Shown: piece after piece, positions 12,508 to 24,900 of the stretch
How the letters are laid out: each line of letters starts with the position of its first letter
Numbering within the stretch: the stretch's first letter is position 1
Assembly (NCBI GenBank): GCA_914767715.1
Contig: OU612065.1
Span: forward strand, 21,390,001-21,454,000
Source: Membranipora membranacea
Lineage: Eukaryota; Bryozoa; Gymnolaemata; Cheilostomatida; Membraniporidae
Reading direction: 5' to 3'
DNA: 64,000 bases
The notes under the pieces: model-generated
Seen by the model: only the letters and a program-made list of their open reading frames with translations
What the model was told of the DNA's origin: nothing
Database searches by the model: none
Translations under genes and position numbers: made by a program

Positions 12508-15500
12508 ATGGCGTCAGAAAACACTGCAGACGCAGAATTCTCCACACGTTCCTTATCAGCAACTCCAAAGCCTTCAGATAGTAGCACCATGCTATCTCAG
12601 GTCAAAGACAACGCATCCGCAGCGTATAACTGGTTTGGTGAGATGTACTTGACAATCATATGGAGGACACTAGTAGCTAACCTGATACTTCTGGCGATCT
12701 CACTGCTAGCTGTGTTCTTATACGGCTCTTTGTATTACACTTATATACCACAGTCCGTTCAGAGGAGACAGCTCTATTTTCAACGAACTCAAATAATCAA
12801 GGTTTGATATTGATAATAACGGGGGATTGCAGTCTGGTGTTCCAGAAACTATGACACAATAACACTCTTCAAGCATTAGAGCTTTGGCTTAGTGACCCTG
12901 ATAGTCGTTTGTAGACTTCAACCAAGTTTGGTCCAATTGCTTACATTTAGAGTTGCTCCCCTTCCTCTGCGGCGTGACCAGTGGAAGGGAGCAATTGTAA
13001 TGCAGGCAATTAGATTAAACTTCAGCTAACAATGACTCTACCAGATATGTTTAGGCATAGTTAGGACAAAGATTCATCCATTTTTCATTAGGTTCCGTTG
13101 CCACTGTTTTTGATGGCTAAATAGCAAGATCTAACGTAATGCCTAACAGCCCGACTATGTTACATTTTACTGCACTGAACTTAACTCTCAGTATGAATTC
13201 TGCTATTGCCCCTCAACCCTGAAATCAAATTATCGATATCATTTGTTCTTGCCTATGTTTTACTTAATAATAATATGAATGTGCCTATGGTTGACTTGTT
13301 TTATCAGGAAAGGGTGGATAATGATGGCTCACTAATGAAGACATCAGTACACGCACTCAGAGTCGAGGTACCAATTCTCTCAGGAGACGCTTCCTCGGGC
13401 TTAACTGCTGGTCAGGCCTATAATATACACCTCGAGATAGATATGCCAGAATCAGAAGTCAATCACAACGCTGGAACATTTATGATAACAGCGCTCTATT
13501 ATGACAGGGTAAGCAATTTGGATTTCCCGAATGCCTTGTATTTCCCTCATGTATATGCTGTTATATGACATGGTCTACGGTAAGATTGGAAATAATGCAA
13601 TCATGGCGTTCAAAAAGTGCATGCTCGGATTTTCGACACATGCTCAAATCATGTTTCCAACTACTTGAGACTATACTGATACTAAGGATTTACGCTCAAA
13701 AGTTTGACTTAGAGAATAATATAAGTTTAACAACACAATAACGCGCCACACCATCAGGTTGTTATAAATACCACATATTCAAATAGTACAATAAGCAGTA
13801 TGCAGACAGGGAGGGTCCCTCCCTCCCTGATGTAGACATAATACAATCAGTATTTCATGGAAATTAAACAAAATTGTCAGGAGTTGTTTTCTTAGTGTCA
13901 TAGCGAGGACAACTTCTCCAACAGTAGGGATTGAAGGGTTTGACAGGCAGTTTAGAGTATACCCAAGGGATTTTGGGACCTATGTTTCGATCCCCCTTGG
14001 TTATACTTCTTTTATTGTGTTTTCATAGTCCAAGTTCTCAGACAGCTGCAATGCAAGATAGTGGCATTGCGCTAGCAACCACTTATTATCAACCAGCTAC
14101 ATTGTAAACTACTCAGAAAATGAGTGGTTTCTAATGCAGCGCCACTGACTCACATTGCAGCTGTCTGAGAACTAAGACTAGGGTTTGTGGCTCATGGTTG
14201 TCATGGCCTCTAAACTGGCTCTACACCACTGCACTCAAAGCGTACTCTCCCTAGGAGAGGGTATCGGTAAGTGTAGTTGTGTGATCTAGTTATGTGATTT
14301 GTGTGCGGTGTAAGTGTTGGGGAAGGATACATTGACTTCACAAAGTCCTAATGCTGATTTCTGTTTTAAATGCACACTCACTCTAGAAGTTGGTATCTAT
14401 TGACTGTTGCATGTCCTTTTCAAAGTGTTTGGGTTGGCTGATGCTGCCAACCTTCTGGCACAGGCAAAAGAAATCTGCAGATTTTACTCAGAGATGGCAA
14501 TGGAACGTTACCAATGACGCTAGTTAAAATGTCAAAATTAGTATCATAACCTTAATAGATAATACACAATTTATCACTGTCACAATAAGGTCTGACCACA
14601 CAAGACTGCCGTCTGAATTTCCGCTCTCAATTTTATGACGTCACATATGCCAGTCTTTTGAGGAAGTTGTCTGTCACTCATAACAGTTATAGTTGTCAAT
14701 TTTATCAGAAAATGTGATGAGACCCTTGAGAAAATTTTCTTGTAGTTCATAAATTGGTATCATGCTTTTTGATTACGGATTGACCCAGTCCCAGTCCCAG
14801 TACTTTTATTATTCTAAGTCTTCCGTAATGGAATTTTTCCTGAATAGAATTAAAAAATTTCACCCAAATTCTCAGAATACTCAATGTACACTGTACGTAC
14901 ACTCATGTACGCTAGGTAAAAAATACCTTATGGAAAATTTGTGTTCATTGAATTTAATCATTGCTGCAAAGTTGAAATATTAGAACTAGGCCTACATGAT
15001 TTGTCATCAAATTTTCAGTAGGAGAAATGCCTGCTGCTTGTATGACAGTGATCGTTATGGGAAACAGACCCTGGTCCAACCAATGCCACTTTTAATGTAT
15101 GCAAATGTAGGGCCCATGAAACTATGTAGGGTATTTTGTCAGAAATCTACATCGATGAGGTCGATGTGGTGTTGTGCTGTTATCTGAATCATACTATAAA
15201 TACAATGTTTGGGTCTTTTTAGGTTGAGAAACTGCTGACATCAAGCAGCAGACTTGTCATGTTGAGATACAGATCATGGTTACTGAAGATTATGGATACA
15301 TTAGTCTACTCCCCCCTTTATCTCATAGGTCTGTCAGAGCAAAGCCAAACACGTAATATAGATCTATTCAAAAACTATAAAGAGAACGCATATCGGCCGA
15401 CCACTCTCATCACCATAGATATCGACAACCCAAAATTGCAAATTTATGAGGCGTCCATTATATTCCACGCCCAATTTAGCGGCCTGAGATACTTCATGTA

Positions 15501-15921
15501 TTATTGGCCAATCACGACAGCAGCTTTTGGCGTATTTTTAATTTGGTTCTTGCTGGGAATTATGTTCAGCTCCTCATGGTTTGCTTTGAGTGGGACTAGT
15601 AAAACTACCAGCCATAGCAGTCAAACCTCTCCAAGTATTGCACGGAATGACAAATCTTTACCAAGCGGGGTAAAATCCTCCTCCCAGCTTACGGGAACAA
15701 TAGACATGCCTGCCGGTCAGGAATTGTTTGAGCGTGAAACGACACCACGGAGCCGTGAGAACCCAGTCGGGCGTACTGACAAAGAATCGGGTGATAATCC
15801 TTCTGAAAATGTATCAAACTTGGGTGTAACAGCACAAGATTCAAGTGATACAACATGTACATCCAAGCACAATTCACCCATACGACGACGCAATCCAACT
15901 GCTGAACAAGCTAGTACTTAG
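12508..15921 (+). CDS. BSCL2: seipin (BSCL2 homologue), complete
   Basis: Exons 12508-12801, 13308-13508 and 15223-15921 join in phase 0 to give 397 residues, close to the ~398 of the short human form. Seipin is an ER membrane protein that forms rings at ER-lipid droplet contacts and supports droplet biogenesis. Seen here: a first membrane helix at about residues 54-77; a lumenal domain with LEIDMPESEVNHNAGTFMI and MDTLVYSPLYLIGLSEQ, plus GLRYFMYYWP just before the second helix at about 258-281; and a low-complexity cytosolic tail rich in serine, threonine and charged residues. The ATG at 12508 is preferred; an in-frame ATG at 12460 would add a hydrophobic MFSWVMLLYSFFL extension and is possible. 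Neighbours are the 573-residue gene (head to head) and the Hox2-like gene (tail to tail). Confidence 0.95.
12945..13012. repeat. short foldback element, TTGCTCC family, copy 2
   Basis: The arms ATTGCTTACATTTAGAGTTG and its partner ending in AATTGTAATGCAGGCAAT fold back through GCTCCCCTTCC / GGAAGGGAGC around a ~17-base loop (TCTGCGGCGTGACCAGT). It lies in seipin intron 1. The arms match those at 6195-6258. A weaker relative with the CGACATGACCAGTGGAAGG core is near 19030-19080. Confidence 0.7.
14033..14175. repeat. foldback element in seipin intron 2
   Basis: A perfect ~21-bp inverted repeat is present: AGTTCTCAGACAGCTGCAAT near 14034-14053 and ATTGCAGCTGTCTGAGAACT near 14155-14174. Pairing continues imperfectly inward (AGTGGCATTGCGCTAGCAACC against GGTTTCTAATGCAGCGCCACT), giving a stem of about 55-60 bp and a short loop. 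There is no open frame. It fits a hairpin-type MITE; a processed small RNA is also conceivable. Confidence 0.8.
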
Positions 15922-17008
15922 CGTTGGCAGTAGTGCCAAGAATGTCAACCAGAATAATATGCCTTGTGAATTTCTTCTTTCTTTTCATGCAAAATAATGA
16001 ATCTCTTAGCTATTTGTTCTGCGATTTAACAAATGCGGATATGCGTCAAACATACTGATTGTTAGGTGCTACAGTTTTGGCGCTCACAAAAAATTTAGAA
16101 AAGTGATCCATATTTTGTCATCATACAAGCCTTGTCAAGTTATGCTCTCTACAATATCCAGCAGCTATTTCAAAACTTTATATTTCAATCATTGTTTTAT
16201 TTATTCATTGTTGATTTTGTTATAAAAAATATTGGTAGAAAAATAATCAGTCTCTTATCTAATATCAGCAAAGATTGGATTTTATCCAGTTAAGGACTAT
16301 CACATTTATATGAAGCGTTAATAATAATCATTTTTGTTCAAGCGGATTGAAACAGGGTGGCAACTTGGCCAGCCAGCTAAATTGATAAGGATGTGCCAAA
16401 AAACTTAAGTATCAAAAAGTTGGATAAGAGCCCTAAACTGACACTATCAGATTCAGGATAAAAACCAAACTGGCAGATCTCTAGCTAATCTGTGTGGTTT
16501 AATTAGTGCAACGCTGCATGTGCACCGATAATAGGCCAGGAAAATCCTCATCAGCAGGTAATATCACAGGATATATCTACAAATCAGCGGTGGAGCATTT
16601 AGAGCCCATATTTCCGACTTTATGGATATGCAGGCGATTTCGATCAACCTGGGGGTTACAATGTAACATCGTTCTGGTTGAGCACTCGAGATGAGCTGAG
16701 TAGCTTACACTTGATGGATACCCTAATCCAATATTTCAGATGTCATTTGGTGCAAGTTTACCTGGGAAAGTCAGCAGGTACTTTGATGACTTTTCAAAAG
16801 GTAAGGCAAAGATTATCTCTGAAAGCGAGCGCATGTAATAGTGGAAAAGGAAATAGCAAAAGAGTGATAAATTTGAGAAAACTATAATAGTGCGTATGCT
16901 GCCATGTAAAATAGCAGTTGTCAAAAAATAAAACTTTATCGATTCGATAACTATTGTACATTGTCCTTGCAGGAAGTCAGATCAAATTTGATGAGTATTC
17001 TGTTCAAC
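15922..17008. other. convergent intergenic region between seipin and the Hox2-like gene
   Basis: About 1.1 kb between two 3' ends. It should hold both 3' UTRs. I see no homeobox, no Hox1 exon and no convincing ORF. An AATAAA at about 16927-16932 on the plus strand could serve a long seipin 3' UTR, but that is weak. Confidence 0.5.
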
Positions 17009-20000
17009 TTAGTTGGTGGGGTAATACTGGGGATTGTATTGTGAGTGATACTGCATGATGTTATTGTTAGCCGTAGTTCCATACTTATGATGATGTTGGA
17101 GACCATGGCTTGTTGGTTGTGTGTGCATTGTTAGGGTGTCATGGATTCCGCGAAGGTCAAGGCCAGATCCTGTAGTCTGTTGAATCGAGTTGTAATAGGG
17201 TGGCTGGTAATAGGGAGGGAAGTTATCAATCAAAGGACTGGTGACCGGGGCTGTTGAGGTTGGTGGCATGTAGTAGGGGTATTTTGGACTGGTTGCCAGA
17301 TCTAGAGGTTTAGAAGCAGGCTCAATAAGACCGACACATGGATCACTCATCTGCCTGTACAGTACCCCCTCCGGACCGGAGTGATAATCTTCTGGCTTCA
17401 TCATCCCATCAGGAGACTCGAACCCAGTGTTAACCTTCTTATACTTCATACGGCGGTTCTGGAACCAGATCTTCACCTGTAAAATTTGAGAGAGGTTTGA
17501 AGAAATTCTTTGCATTGTGGCTGTTTGTTTCTGTAACTCACAACTCCATCAACACCTTCATATTTTTCATAGAATTCAATACCCCACGACCTGATCTAAT
17601 AATTTTTTATACCGATACTTGGTATTTTTGTCAAAACCAGAAAATTCAAAATTAGAGTGTCTCTTAACATTTCAATGACAGCCTGATCAATAATGTTTAC
17701 CTGTCGTTCTGTGAGACTGAGCGCTTTAGCTATTTCTATCCTTCTTGACCTGCAGAGGTATTTGTTGTAGTGAAACTCCTTCTCCAGCTCAAGAAGTTGG
17801 TTATTTGTGAATGCCGTACGCTGTCGTTTAGGTAGAGTCGACGAGGAAGAATTGCTACTGCCGCTCTCTATCAAAATAACATAGGAAATGTATACAGTAA
17901 GATTGAACACCTTGAATCATCCCCCTTGCTCCAAATATGAATAAATTTAGCTAGCCATTATTTTGATTTAGCTATTGATCACTGCCATTAATGCTCAAGA
18001 TTTCCAGTTATGCATATAATGTTTGCTTGGCAGGCTAGAACTAAGCTTGATCCATCTACAGCCCCTCCCTTCATCTGGGCTGTTGATGTTCGTTTTAAAT
18101 AATTTCCAGGGAAACATGTGTTCTGCAAATGAAATAAAACTTCTCGTTTTGCAGGATTGTCTCTAGTGATTTTACTGTGCCATCTCCCTTCTCACAATGT
18201 TCAATTTGATAACAGTCTTAAAAAACCAGTCTGTACCAAATTTCACGTTGATCATCAGTGAGAGTATTTACCTTATGACTCTGTAAACACCAAAATCTAG
18301 GTAAAAGGCTGCCTATGACGGCCTACACGAGTAGGTAAGCCATTTTTCATTCAGCTATTTTTTAATTCTTTTGCCAATAAAACCTCTCGAACCATAAGCT
18401 AACTATATCAGCAAATGAATTATACATATAAACTTATTGACATCGGCCGACGTAACAGGAAAATTGAGGCCATGTGGAAAATGAAGATGAGAATTCCTTT
18501 TTTGAGATATGTAAGTATGGCATCGATATTTTTATAGCGACAAATTTTTCTATTAAGACCTAGAAATAGAGCAAAATTAATCATAGAAGATCCTCTCTAG
18601 GTAAACATAATGGCAATAATTTTGGAACAGACTAGATAATTACCACTTCATTGGCAGCCTCGATCTGATATGACATAAGCCGACCTACCCAGTGGCCATT
18701 ACCAAAGACTGATGACAATAAAATTCATCATATTATCATTGCCAACAAGTTTCACCCTGCTCTTTATTGAGCAAAGATTTATGTTGTAGTTTTATGATTT
18801 CAGAACTGGATTTGGACGGCTTAGCTAGTAATCTGGCGATGATGCGTCATGCATAGCGTAGGTTGCGGGTGTATTATTATCATAATTCTATGTAGTAAGT
18901 ATGCTGCTAAATTTTACCTTGTTGATTCTAGGAATTGGACGTGACATAAAGCTCCATCAACCCCATTTTTAAAAATGATTTTCTCATAAAGTTGTCCTAT
19001 AAATGGTAGACCACGGCTGATCAATTTGCATGCATTCACAGTTGCCCCATACCACTGCGACATGACCAGTGGAAGGAAGAAAAACTTGATGAAACTTGGT
19101 AAGAAGATTCAAAGTTGACCCTGCCTTATAAGGTCTCCATATTCTGAAACCTGTCAGATCATCAGGCTTATGAGATAAATGAGTAAAAACGTTTCAAGTT
19201 GGGTTTTTCCAGCTCATTTCCAATCGTATGTTATGTTATAGGAGCGGTCGGCCTTGTGTCTGGCTCTCAGACTATACTTTAGTCAGACTATATAAAGACA
19301 CTGTTCAGGCTTCATTAGAGTGTAATTATAAATATTCTGCAGCTTCTCTGCCCGCCTATCACTTCCTCATAGATTCTCAAAATAATAAGGAGGATTCCAA
19401 ATTCAGAAAATTATCATTGAATGATATGGACACTCATTGTATTTGCATTGATGAAAGTCTGAACATATTGAACGCATACCCCATTTCAATTTAAACTGTA
19501 ATATTCTTTGGAGAAAAATTACCATGCTGAATGTCACTGGCCACATTTTCCTCTATGCTCAGATATTTTGGAGATGGAAATTTTAATGATGCTGCCTCTG
19601 ATTGATTGCGTTTAATGTGTCCCGATATATAGCAAGCAGGTCTCCTAGTTGTGGGAACATTTTACTGCATGTGACCTTTATCAAAATCTTAAATTGGAGC
19701 TCAAAAGTATTTGAAATGGAAGTTTTTTATGGGTGTCTCACAATCAAGTTAATCAATAAATCTAATTTTGAAATCCTTGGTTTGGCATATGCTATCACAC
19801 ACCGCGATGCAAAAAATCAACTTTTTGCCGCAACTGAGATAGCGGCCATTTTCGTATCACAATATAACAGTTCAAGGGAAAGGCAAGACCTTGCGTAGGC
19901 CTCAAAAGCGCACATAAAAAATCATTATCGCTACAATCTGTTTAATTTGTTACATACCTGCACTTGCAGCAGGGCTGCTCTGCTTCTGAGATTTGTGTTG

Positions 20001-20156
20001 TTCTGAAGCTGTAGGCGCTGACTTTATCCAGTTGTAGTCCACGCTTGCAGAGCTGCTCGAATCTTGTGTAACAGATGCCATCGATGAAGAGGAGTTTTCA
20101 AGACTTTGCTGATGCTGCAAACTTTGTGTAGAACCTGGTAGCATTGTTGCAATCAT
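17009..20156 (-). CDS. Hox2: Hox2/proboscipedia-like homeobox gene
   Basis: Three exons (20156-19958, 17867-17701, 17476-17009) join in phase to 277 residues. The homeodomain spans about residues 79-138: [20 protein letters not shown], then [20 protein letters not shown], then TERQ / [14 protein letters not shown]. The NKYLCR-RRIEIA and LTERQVK stretch matches Hox2/pb best. By memory I count about 46 of 60 positions, against about 43 for Hox3 and 42 for labial, so the class is likely but not certain. An intron splits the homeobox exactly between Q44 and V45, a position I recall from labial and pb. The hexapeptide is degenerate, YNWIK at residues 41-45. The N-terminus is short and rich in serine; the C-terminus is rich in proline and tyrosine. 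The first in-frame ATG is used, but an upstream exon is possible. It encodes an anterior axial transcription factor. Confidence 0.82.
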
Positions 20157-20367
20157 GAGGCTTGCGAAGTTGTGCGCTGCCAATATCCTTAATCTAGTGC
20201 AGCAATGTTTATCAGCTCAGTATGGGATTACTCCGGGTGTCTGTATGATTTCGCGAAATCACGGCACACCTCCTGTATGCTCAAAGAAAGAAAGTAATCC
20301 GATGTTAGGTCTGTCCTTGGCAGATGCACTCTCTCTCACTACTAATTGATTAGATGACTGCGTTTGG

Positions 20368-20394
20368 TTTATAAGGCGTGCTCCGCTGACGTAA
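20368..20394 (-). promoter_or_regulatory. candidate core promoter of the Hox2-like gene
   Basis: On the minus strand a TATA-like CTTATAAA (20375-20368) lies about 215 bases upstream of the chosen ATG. A CRE-like TTACGTCA is just upstream of it (about 20393-20386). The position suits a transcription start near 20340. A second TATA-like run (ATATATATGAG) lies further up near 20450. This is sequence resemblance only. Confidence 0.35.
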
Positions 20395-21807
20395 ATGTCT
20401 TCTATTATCCTCTTCCTTTAACAATGGTTCTAAAAATGTTCCGCGCTCATATATATATCCAAGCATTTAAATAGTGGACGGGTGAGAAGAGAATACCAGC
20501 TGCTTTGTATATCTTAGGTAAGACCGGCTTTAAAAAGTCACGGCCAATGATTCTCTGTACAGATAAAATCAGCTTGTAGACTTAGTGTCGTCAAAACTTT
20601 ACTCTAACTCGATTCTCAGAATGGTAGAGAAATACCTCACACATTCATTCACCTGGTGACAGACTTTTGCACCTAAGTTCTGCGTCCCTTCCTGCTCACT
20701 TCTTATTTATTTATGAAAGATGAATCAAAAAAGTGTTACAATTTGATGATTTAAATTTTTGATGATTTATTGCCTTTCCCATCTATGCTTGCTATGACTA
20801 GTGATGTTGTGATGTTGCGCAATGGAAGGGCGACTTTCCAGATTTTTGATTTATGGAAATCAATCTTTACAGTGTAGTTGTGTACAGAAATGTGTTTATA
20901 TGCTGGGCTTCAAAGAGATAGTAAATTATCTCTTTCTTACATCCGTTGTCTTACACTCTTATTTTAGTAGTGAGTTACAATTCTGTCAAAATGGATAGCC
21001 TGATTTTGCTTGGAATCTCTTTACTGCTGTTTGTGTTGTATTGGCGCAATTAGTTAAATTTATCAGTTCAGCTCACAGACTTACAATCTTGGCTAACAAA
21101 CAGTTTTATCAATTTAGTATCTTTGGTATTGACAAAGATACTAAATACTCATTTGTATTGTCCGTATTGTCAGAATGTTTGATCAATCAGTAATCCATTC
21201 TAAAAGTTTGAAGTAATATTATGTAATTTAGCTTCCGCTTTTGGCACGACAACAAGATTCTCAACCTAACGGAAACATAAAATGTCTTGTATTCCTTGCA
21301 CTAATTCATGATCTTAAGTAATCAATCAAAATATTTGATGTAATTTGCATTTCGTACCCTACTATCTGCCAATTGACAGTGAGTTGAAAAAACTATGTGA
21401 GGAATTTGCAGGAAATTAGCAATGTTTAGCAATGAATATCTGTTCCTTATTTTTATTTTATTACAAAGATGAATATGAATGAAGATGTAATGAAAATATT
21501 GACATGATATGTGGTTTGGTAGCTTCTCTACCTTTACTTGATGCGCTAACATAAGGACTAATTTCATCCGAAACCAACAACTCTGGTTGATAAAAAACAT
21601 AAACGCTCTGAGAATTCTTTGGAAAATATGACTTTACATCGAAACTTTATGTAACATATACATACAACCAGTGGTAATGATAAACGATAAATGCTAATAC
21701 CTAGACGGTGACTGATAACTCCTTGGTAAAAATATAATCAGTAAATTGCTTCACAAATCAGAAAAATGAGGTTTTGTGACACCGGCATATATTATATGAG
21801 ATAGTGA

Positions 21808-21813
21808 TTTATT
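21808..21813 (-). terminator. candidate poly(A) signal of the divergent homeobox gene
   Basis: AATAAA on the minus strand, about 90 bases after the TGA of the divergent homeobox gene. Good spacing for a short 3' UTR, but the hexamer is common in AT-rich DNA. Confidence 0.4.
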
Positions 21814-21900
21814 GCACACCCAACACCAGTCCTTCTAAGCAGGAGTAATAATATGACTTGGACAAAGGATCTCTTTTGCTCGCTTGACACTTTATATTGT

Positions 21901-24900
21901 TCAGGATGTGTATGTGATTGTTGGAGGTTGGACACCGAATACACAAGCAGCTGGAGCTGTGACTAGGGCTGTGTCTGATTGTGTGACAGAGAGGCAGGGT
22001 GGGGGCGTCTCGTAAATCTCAGGATAGAATGCAGAACCAGGTTTACAAGTTTCTTTCACGTCATCTGACTGCTTTTTGATTCGTTTCAGTTTGGTGCGAT
22101 GATTATTCAGCCAGATGTTGACTTGTTTGAAAGTGATACCAATTTTACCGGCCATTTCTGTCTTCTGCTCGGTCGTCGGGTAGTTAGTCTCGTTGAATAA
22201 GGCAGTTAGCTGTTCCACCTGACCTACGGAGAAGCAGATCTTCTTACTGGCTCTTGGCTGTGACTCCCTTATTGGTTTCATGTCTAGAAAACATCAGAAG
22301 TTACGTAATGAATAATTGAATTGGGCTATTGAGTCATGTAATACATATTGCTGGAAATTTCAGTTCTGCATTTTGATGTTACAAGTACTTTCATGTGAAA
22401 AAAAAACCCATCAATGCGCATCAGATAAGATTTGGCAAGTTTTCTCACACATTAAAATTTGTATGGTTAGTCCAAACTTTGGGTACAAAAATCATCATCA
22501 AGGCGGGCGCTGTACTTCAACATTGTGTGAGGCTGTATGCAGAAGAGGAAATTTGAGGAGTTTCTAAGCCGTTAGCAGATCTGAGCTCATGCATGATGCT
22601 TGGGTCAACTGGCTCCGGTGCATTTTACTTGAGAAATTAGCATCTGGGATTTCACCAGGAACTTTGTATGACGCCTAATCACACAGCGTATCCGCTGGGC
22701 AAAGCACCTCTACAGAGGAATTCCAAGCTATACCAACCAATGGATGTGTGTTTGGTTTTTATTGTCTCAAGTACCATGGCACCGCTGTGATTCACATATA
22801 ACACCCTGTATGAATGGATAACCATGGGAAACTCCAGCAGAGAAGAGGAACAGAGCCAACAACTGGTGTAATTATCAATCATTTGTAATGCTTGGACAGC
22901 TGATAAGCTTTGATGGCTGAGTTTTGGAGACATTGCTAATACAATGCTCTAAGAAATCCTAATTCGAATTAAATTGGTTTTCAAAAATATAATGATGGCA
23001 TATGATGATGTTGACAAGTTCTTGTCAACTTGAGCCCCATAAAATTTGAGCCCCATAAAACTCAGGTCCATTGTCTGTTAGCAAACAATTAAATTACTAC
23101 ATTGTGCCATTCCCAACATCATACAAAATATGATAATGCTTACTGTGTTGAGTTTGACTGATAATTGGTACAGGAGCGTGGCTGCTATCTGGCATAAACA
23201 TCATCGGAGCAGGAGCAACTAACATCTGAGGCTGACTTTGAGGTTGAATATCTGTAGACATGGGCTGCACCGGCATGAAATGACAACTACCAGCCGCTGC
23301 TGGTGGTTGTATTGTTGATACTGGAACTGGCTGACCATATAAGGAGACATGAGGTTCACTGACAGCGGTCGATGTTGGCAGTTGATCAAGACATTCTCGT
23401 GTGGCGGTCTTCGGACAGGAAAGCTGTGAGGTATCAGGACTTTCTTGCGCTTGAGTATGAATTTTGGTGACAGGTTCAACAGGGGCGGGGCCAGGGATAG
23501 GGAGTATGCCTTGTTGACTGCTGTTGGTTGGTAAAGGCTGAACTTTGATTTGCTCTAGGTCTGACGGATTACATGTGTCTGATGGCTGAGAAATGACTGG
23601 ACTGGTCAATGTAGTATTCTGCGGAATTTCTGTTTGATCACCCTCTTTGGTTTTATACTGGTTGATTATGCTCATGATATTTTGGTGTATAGATTTGTAC
23701 TGCTCGGTTTTACTGGTTCGGTTGATTTTTTCTGGTTTATTGTATGGTACGGCTGGAGCTGACCTTCTTTTCTGAGATTTCTGTTTAAGTTTGGGCGCCA
23801 ATGTCCCCGGTCCAGGTGTAGGAAGGATGTTGCTCCATTTCACTGTGTCCTGTCAATGACAAAGTTAGTGAAAGTACATAAATGAAAAAGAGACCCAGCC
23901 AAGGAGTAACCAAGGTGTACCTGTTACTCCGTGATAAAACCATCTACATTCAAATCATGTATGCAATAGCCGGTTTTTGTAATAATTATTATTACAAAAA
24001 CCGACAGCAATCTGGTTTGCATATCAAACATTTTATCAATAACAATGAATTCCTTGGTCGGTGATGCGGTAAAACTGTGGCCATCAACAATTTGCCATTA
24101 GCGTATGCGGAAACCTAACATAAAATGTGGCTTGTTATCATGTTGAACTAAAATCACATATCCTGACAAAATAGCAATGCCAAGCACTAGTTTAACAAAA
24201 TTATTGTCAGCCTTTATTGTCACATTTATAACTTTCAATTTGATTGGCATCACGAAGTAATAAATATTTGTCACTTCAAGATTTTTGTAGAGGTCGGGTG
24301 TTCTAAATGTAGGATGGCATTGTATTCTTGTGCCACCAATTTTCTTTTTTTATATAGTCGCAATAAAGGTGCCAGTGAAATAAAGAAGATGCAACATGCT
24401 GGAGTACCAAGAGTACTACTTGGTACAGAACAGACATTTTTATTAATTAAGTTACTCCGAATGCGGAAAACGAGTGAAAAAAAGATAATGGATGGGCTGC
24501 TGCCTATTATAAAATGCACCCATTGACTTTCTAGGAATATACTAATTCTTTACCTTTCCCATGGCATGGTACTGCTGTTGCATGGTAGAGATCCATTCCT
24601 GATAACTTGATGCACTGACTCCACCCCATGGATAAGCTGGGTGGTACACTGCCTCATTGTTAATGTAAGCCGACGGACCGTTCATAGATAAGTTGAGGGG
24701 CTGCGGCTGTTCAGCTTGATATCCATATTGATAGCTCATATCCACATATGATGGGGCTGGCGATCGCCAAGTACTGAAATTCAGCAAGTCCTGAGAATTG
24801 TTGACATTGGAGCACCTGTAAGGTGACGCCATGTTGTAGGTGTAGATACCAACAGTGGTAGGAATGTTAGATTGATAGTAAGAGTCAGATAGTGTGTTGT

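Noticed and set aside
15689-15898. Minus-strand open frame inside the seipin tail
   Set aside because: Antisense shadow of the real seipin last exon.
22100-22250. Calling the divergent homeodomain a TALE or SIX gene outright
   Set aside because: The spacing between helix 1 and helix 2 is that of a 60-residue domain and lacks the TALE three-residue insertion; resemblance is confined to helices 2-3.
23219-23479. Second minus-strand frame inside exon 2 of the divergent homeobox gene
   Set aside because: Shadow in another frame; the in-phase proline/glutamine-rich frame carries correct splice sites at both ends.
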